Origin: a virus
Virus record (IMG/VR): IMGVR_UViG_3300025695_000021
Span: 1-47,723 of that record
Strand: one strand, 5' to 3'
DNA: 47,723 nucleotides
Made by a program: the position numbers and the translations under genes. Below, piece by piece: positions 19,101 through 27,039 of the stretch (positions within the stretch are counted from its first letter, which is position 1; each line of letters opens with the position of its first letter). Under the pieces are notes generated by a model. That model searched no databases. It was not told the origin of the DNA and worked only from the letters and a program-made list of their open reading frames with translations.

Positions 19101-22100
19101 CGAAACCTTAGTTGGTGATTCAACAACAACAATGAGTTTGGCTGGATTTGAAACAATGTCAGCAATTAGTGCAAGTGTACAATTTAACTTTAATATATTT
19201 CCATACTTTACGGCATCCTTAATAACTGCAAGTAAAACACAAAAGTTTACAAAGATAGTAGATGGGGGTGGGCCAATTGAAGTAACATTAGACCCAATAG
19301 CCACTGCACTAAACGCCGATGAAATAGGATTTGTTTCTAATTATTCAAGTGCAACAACTGAAGTATTTATAAAACAAGACGATGAGTTCTTCTACTATGA
19401 TGAATTCGATGGAGGTAGACCAGGTACATTTGTAACGGAATCTATAACACAAAGAAATATACAATTTTCAGAAGTTTCATCTTCATTTAGAGATTTAATT
19501 GCATCTGGTAGTATATCTTCATCTGGTGGAGAGATATTACACTTTAAGGGATTTGGTGGATTGGCAAACAATCAACCATCTGCTAGTATCACATATAACT
19601 TTAAGGTTTATCCTTATTCATTAACTGGTGGTGTGGCTGGTGTTCCTAGAATAGTTTCAAAAACACAAACATTCTCAAAAGTAAATGATGGAACTGCTGC
19701 AAGAAAAGTAAGTTTAGTTGCAAGTAGTGATGTAGTTGTCTACAATGGAGATGGTATTAAAGTTGCACCGGCAGGTGATGTTAATTTAACGGCAACTGCA
19801 ATAAACGTAACTGGTTCTGCTTTCTTTACATTCTTAAATAATGATGGTTCTACGATACAAGCAACATCAACTGATAATACAACAACAGTTGGTGATTTAC
19901 CTGCAACTGGCTCAACAAAAACATTTACAGTTGAACTGAGAGATGGTTTAGCAACTGGACCAATTGTAGATACCGATAGTGTAACTATTTCTGGTGTTGG
20001 TGAAGGTGCAACTGCATATTCCGCACAACTTTCTAATCCTGCATCTTCTATAACTGTTGAAGTTGATGGTTCAACATTCTTTGAAAACGCAGGTACACTA
20101 ATAAGAGCATACAAAGGTGGAACTGAATTACAATATGTTGAAGAGTATGATGAGGCCGCAGTTGATCCGGTAACATTTTTACCAATTGGTACATTCGGAC
20201 AATTCTCTGCATCGGTAGACCAAATATCAACTTATCTAACACAAGGTACTTTAGGTAACGGCAAGGCAATAGCAGAAACATCAGGTCAATTATATGCATC
20301 TGCCTCACTTATAACTAATTGGAATTCACCTCAACAAAATACACAAGGGTTTGTAATATACAAAATAGATTTTGAAAATGGTAGAGCCACTCAATTTGTA
20401 CAACAATCATTCTCAGCTGTATTCGAAGGAGCAACTGGCCCTGGTATTGTAATGAGGGGTGAGTGGACAGGTAGTATTGCATACATATTTGACCAAGGTA
20501 ACCAACGAAGAGATGCTGTACTTAGAGATGTTAGTGGAACAACTCATTATTGGGCAACAACACAATTAGTACCATCTGGTTCGGAATACACCGATGGTGA
20601 TGATGTTTACACAATAGAACCTATACTACCATCACAAACAAATCCAGATGGTACTTATGTTGCAGGAACTATTGATACTAATGGTTGGGAATATTTAGGT
20701 GCACAAGAACTATTTGTTGCAGCTAAGATTGCAATATTTGATGAATCATTTGTAAAAAATACAATTAACGTTGGAAACGTTGATTATAATGTTAATCCTC
20801 AAATAGCTATTGTTGGTGGAACTAATGAACCTTATATATCGGTAGGACAAAGTATTCAAGGATTTGCACAACAAGGTGCATATCTAGGTTCAACTGAAGA
20901 TGGTGGACCAGGAACTACCGCCGGTGGTTTATTATCACTTTCAGGTGACCCAACTCAAGCATCATATAATGCATTATCATGGAATGGTGAAACACTTACA
21001 ATTAGAGGAGCTATAAAACAAACTCCAACTGGAGCAAGTGAACCTCAACTAAGAGGTATATGGGCAACTGGTATAGATTATGCAGCTGATGATTTAGTTA
21101 TCTATAACGGACAAAGTTGGACAGCTAATTCTGCACACACATCAAACATATCAGGAAACGCAACGGATGGTCCACCGGCAACAGGACCTTGGACTGCTGC
21201 ATCTGGAACTGGTAAGACTGTTTCATTAGCAGCTGATACTTTTGTAATTGAATATGACCAAGATGGTAACAACCCATCACCATCTTCAATTAACTTATTC
21301 GCATCATCATCTAACTTCATAGACCCATATTTTAAATTTACTGGTGGTGGTACAATTTGGACTGGTGATGATACTACATTTACTGATGGTTCTGATACTA
21401 ACAACGATATTGTAAGTAGTATTGATTTAAGTGGAACAACAATATCAGATTTACCACTTCAATTTAGAGTTGGTGTTTCGGATGGTGGGTTAAGTGGACA
21501 AGGACAAGTAGAACTAATTAGTGATGTAATTAACATATTTGGTGTAAAGCCAGGCTCGGATACTGTACCAAACTTTTTCATTACTCCAGTATCTGGTGGT
21601 ACTCAAATAAAAAATAGTAGTGGTACTATTGAACTAAAAGCTCAAAAGGCAGATATAAATGGTGTAACTGATGTAGTAGGTGGTAGTACTGATGCACGAA
21701 TTTATGATGGTAATACTTTACTTGCTGTACAAACTGGTGTTACTGCTGTTGTAAGTGCCGCAGCACCATATAATCCAACCATTGACAAAGACTTCATTAA
21801 TGGAACTAAAACACTTTTACTAAAAGATAATAGTGGTAATGTATTAGATTCAATAACATTATTAGATGTAACTGATGGTTTAGGTGGTGGTTCATTTATT
21901 GCATCATCCCTAAAAACAAATAGAGATACATCGGTTACTCCAAACACATTTTTTCCAAGTTTCTTATCCGCAACCGCATCTTTCTACGATACATCTGGAC
22001 AAGAATATCAAGGTAGAGTTCAAATAACACCATCTTTAGTGGGTAGTACAGACCATATGGCTGTTAGTACAAAAACCGGTAATGTACAAGTGGTGATTCA

Positions 22101-25100
22101 AGCCAATGATGGAGATGGTACATCAATTACATTAGGTGGTTCATCAGTAGCAACAAAAGATGTGGTATTAAAAGCACTATTCTCTGACCCAGCAACTGGA
22201 CAGGTTACCACAACAACTGAAACATTCTATATTGTATCTGATGGTGTGGATGGTATTGATGCAATAACTGTAATTAATACAAATCAAGCACATACAGTTC
22301 CAGCTAATTCAGATGGTACATTGGGTAGTGGTGCTCTTACTAATAGTGGTACAATAATTACGGTATATGAGGGTGTAACTCCATTAGATTTTACAACTGG
22401 TACTGCTGGTAATGGTCAATATACAATAAGTGTAGGTTATGTTGGTACTGCAACTTTAGGTAGTATAACTGCAGTTGGAACTTCACCAGTCACAGCAGAA
22501 GTTGCTGATGCAACTGGTATGACTTCTACACAATTAATTATAACCTATACGATTAGTGGTAAACGAACAGGTGGTGCAGTATTTACATCAACAACTACAC
22601 AAACTTTAACTAAAACAAATGCTGGTATCAATGGAGCTGCAGCAGGTATAGTATATGCTGGTGAGTGGAAGTTAACAAAAAACGATGGTAGTTCTCCTGC
22701 TTATGATAATAAAGTTGTATATCTTGGGGAGGATGATTTACAATATGTAGTTAAACATAATGGTAGTTACTATGTATGTTCCATAACTCATAGATATGCT
22801 GGTGTTTGGGATATTAATGAGGATTATTTAGACGGTGATGTTGTTTTGGATTCGGGTACTTATTATCGTGCAGGACAAGATATACCTACTGGTGATTATT
22901 ATCCTGGTGACCCAGAGTGGCCATCAGTTGGTTCATCTATTGAACCTGGTAGTACTCAAACCGGAGGTAACTTTTGGGAATCATTTGGAGCAGAGTTTAC
23001 TTCGGTAGCAACTGATATTCTTTTTGCTGAAGATGTATATGCTAATAGAACGATAAATGTTGGTACGGGTGAAAATAATAAACCTGTTATATCACTTAAT
23101 GCTGATACTGCAAATGGTAGTGCATCTCCATTTATTTCAATAGGACAATCAACTCAATCATTTGAAGAAGATGGTATATTCTTAGGATATCCAAGTGGAT
23201 TAGCATCACCGGTAATGTCACTGGTAAGTGGTAGTGATTACTTTGTATATAATGATGGAATAATTGCACTTTCAAATGCAGCAATGGTTGGAACTGGTTC
23301 TACTATAACAGGTCCTTCTCTTAAAATTGGATATGATAATAATTCATTATATCCAAACACCGATGCAAGGGGTTACAATTTCACTGTAAGTACTGATGGT
23401 ATTGTATCTGCATCTGAAGCAAACATAAAAGGAACAATAGAAGCTTCGGCTGGTAATATTGGACAATGGATAATTACACCGCCTGAGAATGATGCACAAG
23501 GTAATTCAATTGGTGGTATTCTACAAGATGATGATGGTGAAATACGATTTAATCCTAACAATGCAGAAATACAAATTTTTAGCGCATCATTTGAGGAGAC
23601 ATCAATAGAAGCTCCAATGTCAACTACAAGGACAATGGTAGTAACGGCTCAAAATGATATATTCTATATAAATGTCGATGGTACTAATTCAGAACAAGCT
23701 CCAATATTACATTTAGAAAGAAGTTCATACTCAGATGATATTCCCAACTACTCAACAAAAGTACAACCATATGGTTATCGATTTGATTTATCATCTAACA
23801 CTCTAAGTGGAAAGCAATTTAGTTTCTCAATGAGAGAAAATGGTCAAGGTACATATGGTGGTAGATATAATAAGTCAACCACATTAGATACAGATATCAA
23901 CGGCCAGAGGTTCTTAATCATAACAAGTAGTGCGGCAATTGGTACTGCTGGGGCATATATTGATATCACACCATCATCGAGTATGGTTTTAGGTGGAATA
24001 GGAAACGGATTAATTGGCGATCCTGATGGAATGGAATTTTGGTATTATTGTGAAAACCATGTTGGTGCGGGTAATCGAGTTTATATATATGATAATGGTA
24101 AGGCAGTTACCACTGAGGCTAATTATACTGAAAGAGTAACAGTAGGAGCTCAAAACTCATTTACGTCTCCAACTGGAGACGACTTCACTTTTTCATTTGG
24201 TACACCAAGCCCCTCAGGAGGCCAAACATTTAATGTGACCTTTAATGGAATTACTACTACAACTTACCCTGGTAGTGTGGATATAAAAACAGTAGAGCAA
24301 TTGACTATGGCATCAAACGCAGTTACCTTACCTGCAGGCCCAGTCACACTTGCTGATATTGATTATCCATCTATTACCGCAAAAAGTTCTGGAGTTGGAG
24401 AATCAGAGTTCGTATCCTTAGAACCGTCGTACACACCATCATATGAAAATCAAGTTCATGGTGGAAATAGTTTAAGGTTCTTTTTGACAGCAGGTTATAG
24501 AAATATTAGACAATATTTGGAAGTATATAATTCTACTACCAATGAAATAATAGGTACAAAATATTTAAATTCAGCAATTGCTTATGGGGCAAAAGAAAGT
24601 ACTCATCAATGGACAGGCCAAAGTACTGGGGGCCAATTCTCTGTTATTGGTACTACTGAAATTACTTTAGAAGATGGTACTACCAAGTTAGCAAAAGATA
24701 TTACTTTAAATGATAGAATTTTATCTTGGGATAGTGGTACTAATATGTGGGTATCTGCAGGATTATCTGATATTAAAAAACGAAATGTAAGTGAAGTTTA
24801 TAAACTAAGTGTTGATGGTAATGATATTGAAGTATCGGATTCGCATGGATTTTGGTTGTTTGGTAATGAAATAAATTCAGGTCAAATAACAGCAAACGAA
24901 TTATACAAAATTAAAAAAGCTGGTTCATCAACGACACAAGATAGTTTAAAATTGTGGATTAAGGATGGTGATTCAAAAAAGAAGGTTGCTATAACCAATA
25001 TTAGAAAAATTGAAAAAGAAGAAGAGGTAATAACCTTTAGTGTACCAAACTATGTAAACTATGTTTCAAATAATATTATTTCTCACAACGCTGCCGGTAA

Positions 25101-26070
25101 TTACACCTGGAATCAACAAACATTGTCATATTCATCAAATCAAACTATTATTTCAACCGCTGCAGGTGGTACTACTTCATTCGAGTTAGATATACCATCA
25201 GCCGGCGATTACAAAATACGATTCAGACTAGAGTTAAAATCTAAAGCAAGACAGAAGATAGAGATAACAAGAGACTCTTCAGCAACTTCTACAATTACAT
25301 TTACTGCAGTCAGTACCACATTTAACTCGTCTAGTTCTGGTGCTACCCTTTATGCTAATAATGCAAGTCAAGTAGCATCTCTATGGAGACCAGATGTTCA
25401 AATTCAAAAAAATAATAACTTTGTTGAAATCGTTCCTGCCGGAATACAAGTAGTATCTGGAACTGGTAGGTATAGTAGATTAAGTAGAAGAGACCAAGGT
25501 GCTACTGATATTGAACTATTAGAAGTAATTGATGGTAGTGTAAAAATTCAATCAAGAAAGTCTGTATCTGTCCCTGGCTCAACCACAGATAATGATAAAA
25601 TTGGAATTGAAGTAGATGGTGATATAGTACCAGAAACTAATACTACATGGGATATTGGTAAATCCAACAAATATTGGGAAAATGGATACTTTGTACATCT
25701 AAATGGGTCATATTACAACGCTAGTATGAGAACCCTACAAGCTGCAGCTAAATTTACTCAATTTAATAATAACGCAACTCCATCAATTTCAGTTGATATG
25801 AATATAGCTTCCATAACAAGAGTTAGTGAAGGAGTATATACAGTAACTTTCGATAATACTTCAACCTTCACTCTCAGTACATCCATAGTGTCGGTAACTG
25901 GTCATGGTGTAGCTGGAGATAATAATTCTCAAAATCTTGGAGATGATGAGTTTACCCGTAACTGGGGTGTACTGGTTGAGTCCAGTAATATAAAAATTAA
26001 CTCTAAAGATAATAATACAGATGGTAATTCAGATTTTGAAGTATGTTACCTTATGGTTTTTGGTAGATAA
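16108..26070 (+). CDS. Giant tail-fibre/tail-tip protein with intein-like Hint domain (3320 aa)
   Basis: The longest gene; probably the main host-recognition fibre or tip protein. The N-terminus (FKDTFTGGKNGFLIEGS, then KVRFYRRPQV) resembles the virion-attachment region of fibre proteins in marine T4-like phages. The middle is a chain of beta domains: a tandem pair at ~936-1051 and ~1056-1194 (ITQGDLFLINTGSG..PGTF against IKQDDEFFYYDEFDG..PGTF), and GEW modules near 1451 and 2186. A chitin-binding-type segment lies near 1650 (GIWATGIDYAADDLVIYNG) and another near 2230-2270. Residues 2845-2994 form a Hint domain. The C-terminus has a fibre-tip pattern (TWDIGKSNKYWENGYF). No frame break is present. 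Small genes at 26085 and 26375 follow, the second chaperone-like. Confidence 0.82.
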   Translation: MARIKKYSPEQKLSSFQTLILDENPNSDYFRITEFKDTFTGGKNGFLIEGSQYLKESTEIKIELLDVEGNPIYFEPGNGIPEYYEGISKLIAVYIYNDTPIGLGKITVLGELKKYDDNGVIRDVPEQWKGTYNCKWERTFQINKSLANEDKVRFYRRPQVTIGEIVKPIFSGNPPSVTQTGSVDGIPLVPLAGSNVSDFILPTSYRLKVNSGNKWTGSVEGEKITFDNITYSPIIEEVVNETEIIVSPPYAEDNIVTSFTNEDYSVEFPYIEGVGDLATALTGSFAKISITDMKTFVGDAARVKVFRRSQNNLTDFEFVQEIQLESNELLRDITTFAKKEEPYGFFSQAVLDDYWVTSSIDFDVTFNQNFLYNSAKLNSTPTNYFFTSESFAIQSGVEYTLDLNVRKETTDPNAYLKVFLSGSYNGKGVEQQIANLPSTTGILQKTNFSENIVANNFDNAELYFEVSGSDWYVNNVSLKASQETSFSPDEITFIQQVPKLLVEETFDYRFEFYDINNNYIPITVEDTKTFSGGNTNLFEKSIELTPQNLYFSFDSASNPANAVPPLTIAIDVDTTLVTGSITYTSGAYDFFGNLLSSSQYAGGIYPGYLTNWDVDGGREPFLRVQDFTGSRDDISVQFIRYTGAIEGVSDTFVISRVEDGKGGVSFEIVPFRGVQIKNKESKTLEIQAVRVDGINRIDLISGLDRGFSDAKLHLLSSSLDGTQTYVSLSQAIENPDFIEGISVGTTGSGEIDYNATFTRDAIDNELTVYLMDGPTTESILTSQILTDLKDGLNPGLITSTADQFNIKYKPREAFSFDPSQIIVTSSFQQRGSTLNPLTASLVVKPSASIQPLTELPELFVFYDTGAFDDTITVAVTNAVGDSIDSGFPGDSVPYYTATQTKQLNFEFTYTEPITSASVTANKSFFITPDGLPGQDSIVIDIDPNPISLGSNHKGDVYNYELADTDVQITQGDLFLINTGSGNPGTFTTTSVVPTNIVFETLVGDSTTTMSLAGFETMSAISASVQFNFNIFPYFTASLITASKTQKFTKIVDGGGPIEVTLDPIATALNADEIGFVSNYSSATTEVFIKQDDEFFYYDEFDGGRPGTFVTESITQRNIQFSEVSSSFRDLIASGSISSSGGEILHFKGFGGLANNQPSASITYNFKVYPYSLTGGVAGVPRIVSKTQTFSKVNDGTAARKVSLVASSDVVVYNGDGIKVAPAGDVNLTATAINVTGSAFFTFLNNDGSTIQATSTDNTTTVGDLPATGSTKTFTVELRDGLATGPIVDTDSVTISGVGEGATAYSAQLSNPASSITVEVDGSTFFENAGTLIRAYKGGTELQYVEEYDEAAVDPVTFLPIGTFGQFSASVDQISTYLTQGTLGNGKAIAETSGQLYASASLITNWNSPQQNTQGFVIYKIDFENGRATQFVQQSFSAVFEGATGPGIVMRGEWTGSIAYIFDQGNQRRDAVLRDVSGTTHYWATTQLVPSGSEYTDGDDVYTIEPILPSQTNPDGTYVAGTIDTNGWEYLGAQELFVAAKIAIFDESFVKNTINVGNVDYNVNPQIAIVGGTNEPYISVGQSIQGFAQQGAYLGSTEDGGPGTTAGGLLSLSGDPTQASYNALSWNGETLTIRGAIKQTPTGASEPQLRGIWATGIDYAADDLVIYNGQSWTANSAHTSNISGNATDGPPATGPWTAASGTGKTVSLAADTFVIEYDQDGNNPSPSSINLFASSSNFIDPYFKFTGGGTIWTGDDTTFTDGSDTNNDIVSSIDLSGTTISDLPLQFRVGVSDGGLSGQGQVELISDVINIFGVKPGSDTVPNFFITPVSGGTQIKNSSGTIELKAQKADINGVTDVVGGSTDARIYDGNTLLAVQTGVTAVVSAAAPYNPTIDKDFINGTKTLLLKDNSGNVLDSITLLDVTDGLGGGSFIASSLKTNRDTSVTPNTFFPSFLSATASFYDTSGQEYQGRVQITPSLVGSTDHMAVSTKTGNVQVVIQANDGDGTSITLGGSSVATKDVVLKALFSDPATGQVTTTTETFYIVSDGVDGIDAITVINTNQAHTVPANSDGTLGSGALTNSGTIITVYEGVTPLDFTTGTAGNGQYTISVGYVGTATLGSITAVGTSPVTAEVADATGMTSTQLIITYTISGKRTGGAVFTSTTTQTLTKTNAGINGAAAGIVYAGEWKLTKNDGSSPAYDNKVVYLGEDDLQYVVKHNGSYYVCSITHRYAGVWDINEDYLDGDVVLDSGTYYRAGQDIPTGDYYPGDPEWPSVGSSIEPGSTQTGGNFWESFGAEFTSVATDILFAEDVYANRTINVGTGENNKPVISLNADTANGSASPFISIGQSTQSFEEDGIFLGYPSGLASPVMSLVSGSDYFVYNDGIIALSNAAMVGTGSTITGPSLKIGYDNNSLYPNTDARGYNFTVSTDGIVSASEANIKGTIEASAGNIGQWIITPPENDAQGNSIGGILQDDDGEIRFNPNNAEIQIFSASFEETSIEAPMSTTRTMVVTAQNDIFYINVDGTNSEQAPILHLERSSYSDDIPNYSTKVQPYGYRFDLSSNTLSGKQFSFSMRENGQGTYGGRYNKSTTLDTDINGQRFLIITSSAAIGTAGAYIDITPSSSMVLGGIGNGLIGDPDGMEFWYYCENHVGAGNRVYIYDNGKAVTTEANYTERVTVGAQNSFTSPTGDDFTFSFGTPSPSGGQTFNVTFNGITTTTYPGSVDIKTVEQLTMASNAVTLPAGPVTLADIDYPSITAKSSGVGESEFVSLEPSYTPSYENQVHGGNSLRFFLTAGYRNIRQYLEVYNSTTNEIIGTKYLNSAIAYGAKESTHQWTGQSTGGQFSVIGTTEITLEDGTTKLAKDITLNDRILSWDSGTNMWVSAGLSDIKKRNVSEVYKLSVDGNDIEVSDSHGFWLFGNEINSGQITANELYKIKKAGSSTTQDSLKLWIKDGDSKKKVAITNIRKIEKEEEVITFSVPNYVNYVSNNIISHNAAGNYTWNQQTLSYSSNQTIISTAAGGTTSFELDIPSAGDYKIRFRLELKSKARQKIEITRDSSATSTITFTAVSTTFNSSSSGATLYANNASQVASLWRPDVQIQKNNNFVEIVPAGIQVVSGTGRYSRLSRRDQGATDIELLEVIDGSVKIQSRKSVSVPGSTTDNDKIGIEVDGDIVPETNTTWDIGKSNKYWENGYFVHLNGSYYNASMRTLQAAAKFTQFNNNATPSISVDMNIASITRVSEGVYTVTFDNTSTFTLSTSIVSVTGHGVAGDNNSQNLGDDEFTRNWGVLVESSNIKINSKDNNTDGNSDFEVCYLMVFGR
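24640..25089 (+). other. Intein-like (Hint/BIL-type) domain inside the giant fibre
   Basis: Residues 2845-2994 (150 aa) show the intein blocks in order. Block A starts at Ser2845 (SVIGTTEITLEDGTT), where DG falls at positions 12-13 as in canonical inteins. Block B is VDGNDIEVSDSHGFW with its His. Blocks F/G are FSVPNYVNYVSNN and IISHN. The last residues are His-Asn (2993-2994). The +1 residue is Ala2995 instead of Cys/Ser/Thr, and the first residue is Ser rather than Cys. There is no homing endonuclease insert. This fits an A-type bacterial-intein-like domain, which can splice or cleave; activity is not provable from sequence. Confidence 0.8.
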
Positions 26071-26084
26071 TAAATTAATAAATT

Positions 26085-26378
26085 ATGGAAAAATTACATT
26101 TTATATTTGAAACATCACAATCACTATCCAATACAGGAATAGGTACATTGGCAGGTGATTGGGAAAACGAATCTGATGATGTTCATATAGCTAGAGCAAA
26201 TTGGTGTTCAAAAAAGTCAGTACCTGATGGATGTAGATATCAATTAATATCTCAATCTCAATTTCCACCTGATTGGGATAATTATAGTTGGGATTACACT
26301 AATAATGATGGTATTGGTGCACAAAATTCATTTACTCAAAGTTGGGATGAGTATGTAACACAAAGTTTATCACTATGA
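26085..26378 (+). CDS. Small hypothetical protein after giant fibre (97 aa)
   Basis: Unknown function. It is acidic, rich in Trp, Asn, Asp and Ser, with several aromatic motifs (AGDWENESDD, FPPDWDNYSWDY, FTQSWDEY). There is no signal or membrane segment. It starts 14 nt after the giant fibre gene and overlaps the next gene by ATGA, so it is translated as part of the fibre unit. A fibre-associated protein or folding factor is possible from its position. No family is recognised. Confidence 0.6.
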   Translation: MEKLHFIFETSQSLSNTGIGTLAGDWENESDDVHIARANWCSKKSVPDGCRYQLISQSQFPPDWDNYSWDYTNNDGIGAQNSFTQSWDEYVTQSLSL

Positions 26379-26641
26379 GTTGGTCATTAAATAAAGATAA
26401 GGCAAAAGAACGATTTTTAAAAATCTATCGTAGGGAGAGAGATAAAAAATTATTAGAATTGGATGTTCAATATATGAAGGCATTGGAAACCCCTGATGCA
26501 TCCGAACAAGCATCCGTTGTTTCTCAAAAAAATACATTAAGAAATTATCCATCTACAATCACCAATGATTCATTTTCTACTATTGATGAATTAAGAGCAT
26601 TATGGCCAACATCCTTGTTAGACTTACCAAAACGATGGTAA
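26375..26641 (+). CDS. Putative tail fibre/tail assembly chaperone (88 aa)
   Basis: Resembles phage tail assembly chaperone family proteins: a basic helix with R-x-x-R-D-K-x-L-L (YRRERDKKLLELD, residues ~19-31), an Ala/Ser helix (ASEQASVVSQKN), then LRNYPSTI, and a short end with WP..LDLPKRW. The R(D)-LL-D...LR-x-P...WP..P order is the usual pattern. Such proteins often sit just downstream of fibre genes, as here, and help fibre folding or attachment. ATGA coupling to the preceding gene supports joint expression. Confidence 0.65.
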   Translation: MSWSLNKDKAKERFLKIYRRERDKKLLELDVQYMKALETPDASEQASVVSQKNTLRNYPSTITNDSFSTIDELRALWPTSLLDLPKRW

Positions 26642-26647
26642 TTAATT

Positions 26648-26681
26648 TTTCGTAAAACGAAACTTATATATACTTATATAT
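26648..26681 (+). promoter_or_regulatory. Inverted repeat plus tandem ACTTATATAT
   Basis: A 6-bp inverted repeat (TTTCGT, 3 nt, ACGAAA; 26648-26662) is followed by two exact tandem copies of ACTTATATAT (26662-26671, 26672-26681), 17 nt before ATG 26698. The same 10-mer forms an inverted repeat before 35204. Candidate promoter or operator of a second class. Confidence 0.4.
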
Positions 26682-26697
26682 ACAAACAAAAGATAAT

Positions 26698-26973
26698 ATG
26701 GCAAAGACAGAAAACTTAGAAAAGGAAATTTTAGATAGATTAAGATTCCTAAGAGATGAAACTGATAAGATTGTAATATTTTTAGGTCAACTTGCAGTGC
26801 AAGAAAGAACTATTAATAAAAAACTAAAAGAGATTTCTGATAATCAAGAAAAGTATGGTGCTATGAATGATAAGTACATATACGAATTGGAAGAAAAATT
26901 GGGAGAATTGGATAAAAAGTATAAGAATGGACAGATTGACCTAGATAAAGGTACAATAACTGTTGAAGAATAA
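26698..26973 (+). CDS. Coiled-coil protein, paralogue of 31547 gene (91 aa)
   Basis: A small, charged, almost wholly helical protein (ENLEKEILDRLRFLRDETDK; NKKLKEISDNQEKYGAM). Its C-terminus, NGQIDLDKGTITVEE, matches RGQLDLEKGTVTYNP in the 31547-31957 product, and both begin MAKxEN. The pair lies on either side of the sugar cassette. Function unknown. Proteins of this shape with a QxDLxKGTIT-type end occur in marine T4-like phages as unnamed genes, from memory. Its upstream AT-rich element differs from the usual late motif. Confidence 0.65.
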   Translation: MAKTENLEKEILDRLRFLRDETDKIVIFLGQLAVQERTINKKLKEISDNQEKYGAMNDKYIYELEEKLGELDKKYKNGQIDLDKGTITVEE

Positions 26974-27005
26974 TTTGGATAATTGAAATTATTTTCGTAT
27001 CTTTA
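26974..27005 (+). promoter_or_regulatory. Bacteroidetes-type promoter for heptose cassette
   Basis: TTTG at 26974-26977, exactly 20 nt, then TATCTTTA at 26998-27005, 35 nt before ATG 27040. It starts at the stop codon of the preceding gene. The four-gene sugar operon therefore seems to be read by host RNA polymerase, separately from the structural genes. Confidence 0.65.
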
Positions 27006-27039
27006 CATTGTAAAGTGCATCTAAGCATCTAAATAGGTT

